This document shows, piece by piece, positions 59,753 through 64,000 of a DNA stretch of 64,000 nucleotides (within the stretch, counting starts at the first letter, position 1; each line of letters starts with the position of its first letter). Origin of the DNA: Paenibacillus aurantius (GTDB taxonomy: Bacteria; Bacillota; Bacilli; Paenibacillales; NBRC-103111); the NCBI RefSeq assembly GCF_032268605.1, contig NZ_CP130318.1, positions 2,576,001-2,640,000 of the forward strand, read 5' to 3'. The position numbers and the translations under genes were made by a program. The notes beneath the pieces were generated by a model. The model was not told where the DNA came from, ran no database searches, and was given only the letters and a program-made list of their open reading frames with translations.

Positions 59753-61797
59753 CGGATCTTCATCTCATTCCCGTAACCAACATCAAGGGAATAGGGAAGA
59801 AGGCGGATGACCTGGGCGCACTGGGGATTCATTCCGCCGGAGGGCTGCTGGATTATTTTCCTTTTCGTTATGAGGATTATCATCTTAAAGATTTGACCCA
59901 AGTGAAGGACGGGGACAAAATCACCGTGCAAGGACGGATCTTCAGCGAGCCGTCCCTGCAGATGTACGGACGGACCAAATCCCGCCTGTCGTGCAAAGTC
60001 ATGATAGACCGGTTTCTGGTGACGGCCGTCTGGTTCAATCGGCATTTCCTGAAAGCCCAGCTGAAGGCTGGGGAGGACATCGTTCTAACCGGCAAGTGGG
60101 ATGCCCGCAGGCTGCAGATCTCGGTATCGGAATCGGAGTTTCCCGGCAAAGGAGCTTCCCGGACGGGCACGCTGCAGCCTGTTTATTCCGTTTCGGGGGC
60201 CATTACGCAGAACTGGATGCGTAAAACCATTCGCCAGGCTCTCGTCCAGTACGGCCAGATGATCGAAGAAGTGCTGCCCCGCGAGCTGGTGGCCAAGTAC
60301 TCGCTGATGCCAAGAAAGCAGGCTGTGGCGGTCATTCACAACCCGGAAAGCTTAAGCGAAGGGGAGAAGGCGCGCAAGCGGATGGTCTACGAGGAACTGT
60401 TCCTGTTTCAGCTAAAGCTGCAGGCCTTTCGTTCCTTGAACCGCAGCAAAGCGGACGGGGTCGCTCACGACATTGATCTGCCGGCGGTTCGAGAGTTCGT
60501 CCGGGCGCTGCCCTTTCAGCTGACCGATTCCCAGAAGAAGGTCATCGCGGAGATACTCGACGACCTTAAGCAGCCGGCCTGCATGAACCGGCTGCTCCAG
60601 GGCGATGTCGGCGCAGGCAAGACGATAGTGGCGGCCGTGGCCCTGTATGCCGTGGTCAAAGCCGGGCACCAAGGGGCGCTCATGGTGCCAACGGAAATTT
60701 TGGCCGAACAGCACAAGCGCTCCCTGGAGAAGCTGTTCGAGCCCTACGGCATCCAAGTGGGGCTCCTGACGGGCAGCCTGACAGAACGAAAGCGCCGGGA
60801 TGTTCTGGCGGCCCTGCAGATCGGGTTGATCGACATTGTGGTCGGCACCCATGCCCTGATTCAAGAGGATGTGTTCTTCCGTCAGCTGGGACTGGTCGTG
60901 ACGGATGAGCAGCACCGGTTCGGGGTAAACCAGCGAAGCATCCTGCGGCGCAAGGGCATGACTCCGGATGTGTTGACGATGACCGCGACTCCGATCCCCC
61001 GGACCCTTGCCATTACGGCGTTTGGCGACCTCGATGTCTCTACGCTTCGGGAGCTGCCCAAAGGCCGTAAGCCGATCGAAACCTACTTCGTGCAGCATCA
61101 CCTGCTCGATCGGATTCTGAAGTTTATCCGCAAAGAAGTGCGGACGGGGCGCCAAGCCTACATCATCTGCCCCTTGATCGAGGAATCGGACAAGCTGGAC
61201 GTTCAAAATGCCATCGATCTTCACGCCCAGCTGCAGAATCAATACCCCGATATGAAGGTAGGTCTCCTGCATGGACGTCTGCCGGCCGCCGAGAAAGACG
61301 GGATCATGCGCAGGTTCAGCGAGAACGAGGTTCAGGTGCTCGTGTCGACTACGGTCATCGAGGTGGGGGTCGACGTTCCGAACGCGACCATCATGGTCAT
61401 CTACGATGCAGACCGCTTCGGCCTCTCTCAGCTGCACCAGCTGCGGGGACGTGTGGGCCGGGGGGAACACCAGTCGTACTGCATCCTGATCGCCGATCCG
61501 AAGAGTGAGGTCGGCAAGGAACGGATGCGCGCCATGACCGAGACGAACGACGGCTTCGAGATCGCCCGCCGGGATCTGGAGCTGCGGGGCCCGGGGGAAT
61601 TTTTCGGCACGAAGCAGAGCGGGCTTCCCGAATTCCGCGTGGCGGACATGGCGGCCGACTTCGAAATTCTCGAAGAGGCCCGGGACGACGCCGTCGAACT
61701 GGTGGCCCGGACCGATTTCTGGACAGCTGCGGAATACCTTCCCCTGCGGGAATACTTGCAGCGGGAGCAGGTTCTCAGCAGCGACCTGCTGGATTAA
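59749..61797 (+). CDS. recG: ATP-dependent DNA helicase RecG
   Basis: Reverses stalled forks and processes Holliday junctions. N-terminal wedge/OB domain (1-240), Walker A LLQGDVGAGKTIVA, DEQHRFG box, TATPIPRTLAI, and QLHQLRGRVGRG (motif VI), with the TRG motif area EFFGTKQSGLPEF at the end. 682 residues. ATG overlaps the degV stop. Confidence 0.95.
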   Translation: MTDLHLIPVTNIKGIGKKADDLGALGIHSAGGLLDYFPFRYEDYHLKDLTQVKDGDKITVQGRIFSEPSLQMYGRTKSRLSCKVMIDRFLVTAVWFNRHFLKAQLKAGEDIVLTGKWDARRLQISVSESEFPGKGASRTGTLQPVYSVSGAITQNWMRKTIRQALVQYGQMIEEVLPRELVAKYSLMPRKQAVAVIHNPESLSEGEKARKRMVYEELFLFQLKLQAFRSLNRSKADGVAHDIDLPAVREFVRALPFQLTDSQKKVIAEILDDLKQPACMNRLLQGDVGAGKTIVAAVALYAVVKAGHQGALMVPTEILAEQHKRSLEKLFEPYGIQVGLLTGSLTERKRRDVLAALQIGLIDIVVGTHALIQEDVFFRQLGLVVTDEQHRFGVNQRSILRRKGMTPDVLTMTATPIPRTLAITAFGDLDVSTLRELPKGRKPIETYFVQHHLLDRILKFIRKEVRTGRQAYIICPLIEESDKLDVQNAIDLHAQLQNQYPDMKVGLLHGRLPAAEKDGIMRRFSENEVQVLVSTTVIEVGVDVPNATIMVIYDADRFGLSQLHQLRGRVGRGEHQSYCILIADPKSEVGKERMRAMTETNDGFEIARRDLELRGPGEFFGTKQSGLPEFRVADMAADFEILEEARDDAVELVARTDFWTAAEYLPLREYLQREQVLSSDLLD

Positions 61798-61819
61798 CCT
61801 ATCGTTTTCTTAGCTATAG

Positions 61820-61857
61820 CGCCTGCCGGGCTTGCCCGGAGGCGTTTTTTTTTTTTG
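61820..61857 (+). terminator. recG terminator
   Basis: Stem CGCCT-g-CCGGGC / GCCCGG-AGGCG and twelve T. From here to 62002 nothing else is seen. Confidence 0.85.
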
Positions 61858-62002
61858 ATGTTGTAGCCCAGTTCCAGCTTCCAGTTACTTAACACAAGGC
61901 GGGCGGCTTGGGATTAAACCAGGGGAATTCCTCGCGGCCTTTTCCCGATTGCAAGCGGTATGCTTGATGACCTCTTTCCCGTCCCCGGCAGGAGTTTCGG
62001 GT

Positions 62003-62031
62003 CACATTTGGGCGGATCCCTTCATAGACTA
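62003..62031 (+). promoter_or_regulatory. Sigma-K-like promoter of spoVIF
   Basis: CACA (62003-62006), 16-bp spacer, CATAGACTA (62023-62031): full agreement with the mother-cell sigma-K pattern mACm-N16-CATAnnnTA. Confidence 0.6.
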
Positions 62032-62058
62032 GAGAATGACTGTTTGGGGAGGTGCCTA

Positions 62059-62346
62059 ATGAGCTACTTGAATTATGGAATCGACCGCGACCTCGTGGAA
62101 CGAATCAAGCTTAAGCTTAAAAATCCCGTCTACAAGGAGCGGGTTAAGAATCTGATGAACGGAGTGACGAAGGCCGACCTGCAAAATCCGAATAAGGTCA
62201 GCCGTCTGCTCTCCCAAACCGCGGCTGCTTTGGGGGAAAAGCTGACGGCCCAGCAGGCGGACGGAATCATCCGGTTCGTGATCGCCCAGAAGATTGATCC
62301 TTCCAACACTTTTCACCTCATTAAGCTGTGGGGAATGTTCCGCTAA
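62059..62346 (+). CDS. spoVIF: Stage VI sporulation protein F-like protein
   Basis: 95 residues: MSYLNYGIDRDLVERIKLKLKNPVYKERVKNLMNGVTKADLQNP..., a fully helical protein resembling SpoVIF family members of Paenibacilli, which act in late coat assembly in the mother cell. ATG 62059 has GGGGAGGTG in front, and a sigma-K-type promoter lies 28 bases upstream, which agrees with this role. Confidence 0.75.
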   Translation: MSYLNYGIDRDLVERIKLKLKNPVYKERVKNLMNGVTKADLQNPNKVSRLLSQTAAALGEKLTAQQADGIIRFVIAQKIDPSNTFHLIKLWGMFR

Positions 62347-62392
62347 GACCGCCTAAATCGGACTTCGCCTTCCGTCGGGCGAGGGATTCTTT

Positions 62393-62426
62393 AACCTGTT
62401 GAGGTTGTAAGCTCAGCGGGTTTTTT
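62393..62426 (+). terminator. spoVIF terminator
   Basis: 11-bp stem AACCTGTTGAG/CTCAGCGGGTT with two G-T pairs, then TTTTTT. Confidence 0.75.
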
Positions 62427-62460
62427 CCTGTTACCTGGAACGGGAGCAAACACTTTCCTC

Positions 62461-62491
62461 TTGAAAGGGGAATGCATGTTCGTAGTATAAT
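62461..62491 (+). promoter_or_regulatory. Promoter of the YolD-like gene
   Basis: TTGAAA (62461-62466), 19-bp spacer, perfect TATAAT (62486-62491). TTCGTA (62479-62484) and TACGAA (62497-62502) form an inverted repeat around the -10. Confidence 0.5.
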
Positions 62492-62504
62492 AAGCGTACG
62501 AATA

Positions 62505-62518
62505 GGAACACTTGTTTG
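62505..62518 (+). promoter_or_regulatory. LexA (SOS)-box-like site
   Basis: GGAACACTTGTTTG agrees with the Bacillus box CGAACRNRYGTTYG at all but two positions; it lies about 10-20 bases after the predicted transcription start. Confidence 0.45.
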
Positions 62519-62564
62519 TAGGGACAGGATAAAGGGGAACAGTAAATGAAAGGAGAGAGGTTCC

Positions 62565-62900
62565 ATGGGAAGAAAGCTGGAGGGAAATGGAATATGGGAG
62601 GCATCGCGCATGATGCTCCCCGAGCATAGGGAGCAGATCATCCGCCACCGCGGGGATCTGCCGAAGAAAGCGAAGCCCGCTCTGGACGAGCAGCGGATTC
62701 AGGAGCTCTCGGACCTGCTGGCGGAAGCGGTAAACCGGGGGAAGGCGGTGCAGCTCACGCTTTATGATCCTATCAGCCCCTCCATCCTGCATGGGCGAAT
62801 CGAGAGGGTGGATCCCCTGCTGGGAAGGGTAAGGGTGACAGCCGGGGAGGAGGAGTGGCGAGTCCCGCTCCGTGATATTCTCGATATTGTCCTGGAGTAA
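62565..62900 (+). CDS. YolD-like family protein
   Basis: 111 residues: KLEGNGIWEASRMMLPEHREQIIRH at the start and ITLYDP-like QLTLYDPISPSILHGRIERVDPLLGRVRV, the YolD pattern. YolD-type genes usually stand beside an error-prone Y-family polymerase (UvrX/YqjW) and belong to the SOS response; here it is alone. GGAGAGAGG ribosome site. Function unknown. Confidence 0.8.
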   Translation: MGRKLEGNGIWEASRMMLPEHREQIIRHRGDLPKKAKPALDEQRIQELSDLLAEAVNRGKAVQLTLYDPISPSILHGRIERVDPLLGRVRVTAGEEEWRVPLRDILDIVLE

Positions 62901-62948
62901 GCTTTCCTTTGGGACGCAGTATCCAATCCATACATAAGCCGCCGCCCG

Positions 62949-64000
62949 TTAAGAATGGGTATGAAATAGCGGCATGCTCTCGACGGCCTGGTCCGAGGCC
63001 GCCGAAAGGGTCTCTTGAACCGGAGCCTGGATATGCTGCAGCATGTCCGAGACGATATCTTCGGCCGAACGGGGATTCCGCAGCTTGGCGGCGGCCCGGC
63101 GCATCCGATCGAGCGCGGACGGGTTGTGAAGCAGGAAACGGAGCTGACGCACCAGTTGATCGGCATAGTCCGCCACGAGAGCCGCTCCTTTGGCCATCAT
63201 GAACTCGGCGTTATCCCGTTCCTGACCCGGTACCGGCCGGTACAGCAGGGTAGGCAGGTGACAGCACAGGGCTTCGGTGAGAGTGATGCCGCCCGGCTTG
63301 GTTACGAGACAGGAGGAGATGGCCATGAGCTCATGAACCTCCTCGACAAACCCGAGCACTTTCACATGGGGATGGTCCCGGAAGACCCTCTCCATGCTTT
63401 CCTGGAGCTTCTGGTTGTTTCCGCATACCATGACGGTCTGAATGGCGAAATCGTCCGAAATTTCGCTGCACAGCTCCTTCAGATCGCGCATGACCCCGTA
63501 GGACCCGGCCATGACGAGAAGGATACGCCGGCGGGGGTCCAGGCCGTATTTGCGGCACAGCCTGGCGACCGAGGCCGGCTGGCGGAACGCTTTTTTGACC
63601 GGAATGCCGGTGACCCGGACCTGCTCCGTCTCCAGTCCGCGGCCGACCAATTCGTGCCGCAGCTCTTCCGAAGCGACGTAGAACCGGTCGATATCCCGAT
63701 GAATCCACCGGTTGTGAAGGGTGAAGTCGGTTATCACCGTATAGGTAGGAATCACGATCCCCCGTGTGCGGAGAACGGGCATGGCGAGCATGGGGAAGGT
63801 GTTGATAACAAAGTCAGGACGGCTATTCTGTAGAATCTTCTGAAGCCGGGAAATCCCGAAGGAATGCAGAGCGCGGGAGAACGGTGTCTCGTGATTCATT
63901 TCCTTGGAACTCGAGTATAGCCAGCCGTACAGGCTGGGAAACCAGGCGTAGCTCTTGATGTAGAACCATTTGGCCGCCGCGTTGAGAAAAGGATGGGCTT
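62949..64000 (-). CDS. Diacylglycerol glycosyltransferase (UgtP/MGDG-synthase type), 5' end outside window
   Basis: The frame is open to the right edge, so the start is missing; 350 residues are visible. The N-terminal acceptor domain ends with PDFVINTFPMLAMPVLR and the C-terminal GT28 domain shows LLVMAGSYGVMRDL, VKVLGFVEEVHELM and TKPGGITLTEALCC. Such enzymes transfer glucose (or galactose) from UDP-sugar to diacylglycerol, making the membrane anchor of lipoteichoic acid; galU in this window would supply UDP-glucose. Convergent with the YolD-like gene. Confidence 0.88.
   Translation of the reverse strand, partial: AHPFLNAAAKWFYIKSYAWFPSLYGWLYSSSKEMNHETPFSRALHSFGISRLQKILQNSRPDFVINTFPMLAMPVLRTRGIVIPTYTVITDFTLHNRWIHRDIDRFYVASEELRHELVGRGLETEQVRVTGIPVKKAFRQPASVARLCRKYGLDPRRRILLVMAGSYGVMRDLKELCSEISDDFAIQTVMVCGNNQKLQESMERVFRDHPHVKVLGFVEEVHELMAISSCLVTKPGGITLTEALCCHLPTLLYRPVPGQERDNAEFMMAKGAALVADYADQLVRQLRFLLHNPSALDRMRRAAAKLRNPRSAEDIVSDMLQHIQAPVQETLSAASDQAVESMPLFHTHS

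Noticed and set aside
1-64000. CRISPR arrays, tRNA/rRNA genes, prophage or insertion sequences
   Set aside because: I found no spaced repeat clusters, no tRNA-like CCA-ended structures, and no transposase or integrase coding regions.

Overview
The window is a chromosomal stretch of a spore-forming Gram-positive bacterium, most likely a high-GC member of the Paenibacillaceae (Paenibacillus, Cohnella or a relative). The evidence is ATG/GTG/TTG starts behind strong AGGAGG-type ribosome sites, a T-box leader, sporulation genes (spoVM, spoVIF), CcpA with cre-like sites, and long blocks of Bacillus-like gene order. I see no rRNA or tRNA genes, no CRISPR array and no mobile element. Every gene I call reads intact apart from the two cut by the window edges.

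Layout. 1-6.2 kb: end of an unknown gene, then ccpA, mtnN, and the divergent acuA-acuC / acsA acetate cluster (acuB is not here). 6.2-12.3 kb: a class A penicillin-binding protein, tyrS behind a tyrosine T-box, and rpsD with a long structured leader. 12.3-20.9 kb: diguanylate cyclase dgcP, a TVP38-type membrane protein, a small HPr-like protein with a cre-like site inside its promoter, ylaN, a Ca2+/H+ antiporter, an Asp23 protein, ftsW, a YugN-like protein, an M20 amidohydrolase and a CBS protein. 21-30.6 kb: secreted CAP protein, secreted nuclease, an XPB-type helicase with its usual partner gene, ricF (ylbF), an L-asparaginase, ylbG, an unrecognised gene and a LysR regulator. 30.6-33.4 kb: PHP phosphoesterase, galU, and a CarH-like MerR/B12 regulator.

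33.4-61.8 kb is the conserved core block known from Bacillus: rqcH, Ca-ATPase, (dapF, methionine-synthesis bifunctional enzyme), yicC-type RNase, remA, gmk, rpoZ, coaBC, priA, def, fmt, rsmB, rlmN, prpC, prkC, rsgA, rpe, (small membrane protein), spoVM, rpmB, an Asp23 protein (yloU), fakA, degV, recG. 61.8-64 kb: spoVIF behind a sigma-K-like promoter, a YolD-like gene with an SOS-like box, and part of a diacylglycerol glucosyltransferase gene.

Main points for a second look: (1) an HPr paralogue that has lost the phosphorylatable histidine segment but keeps the regulatory-serine loop, with a near-perfect CcpA site between its -35 and -10; (2) a CarH-type B12 photoreceptor candidate with two TnTACA repeats exactly 11 bp apart over its own -10 element; (3) the XPB helicase/partner pair placed directly ahead of ricF; (4) an unknown 146-residue protein and an unknown 93-residue membrane protein standing where Bacillus has thiN.
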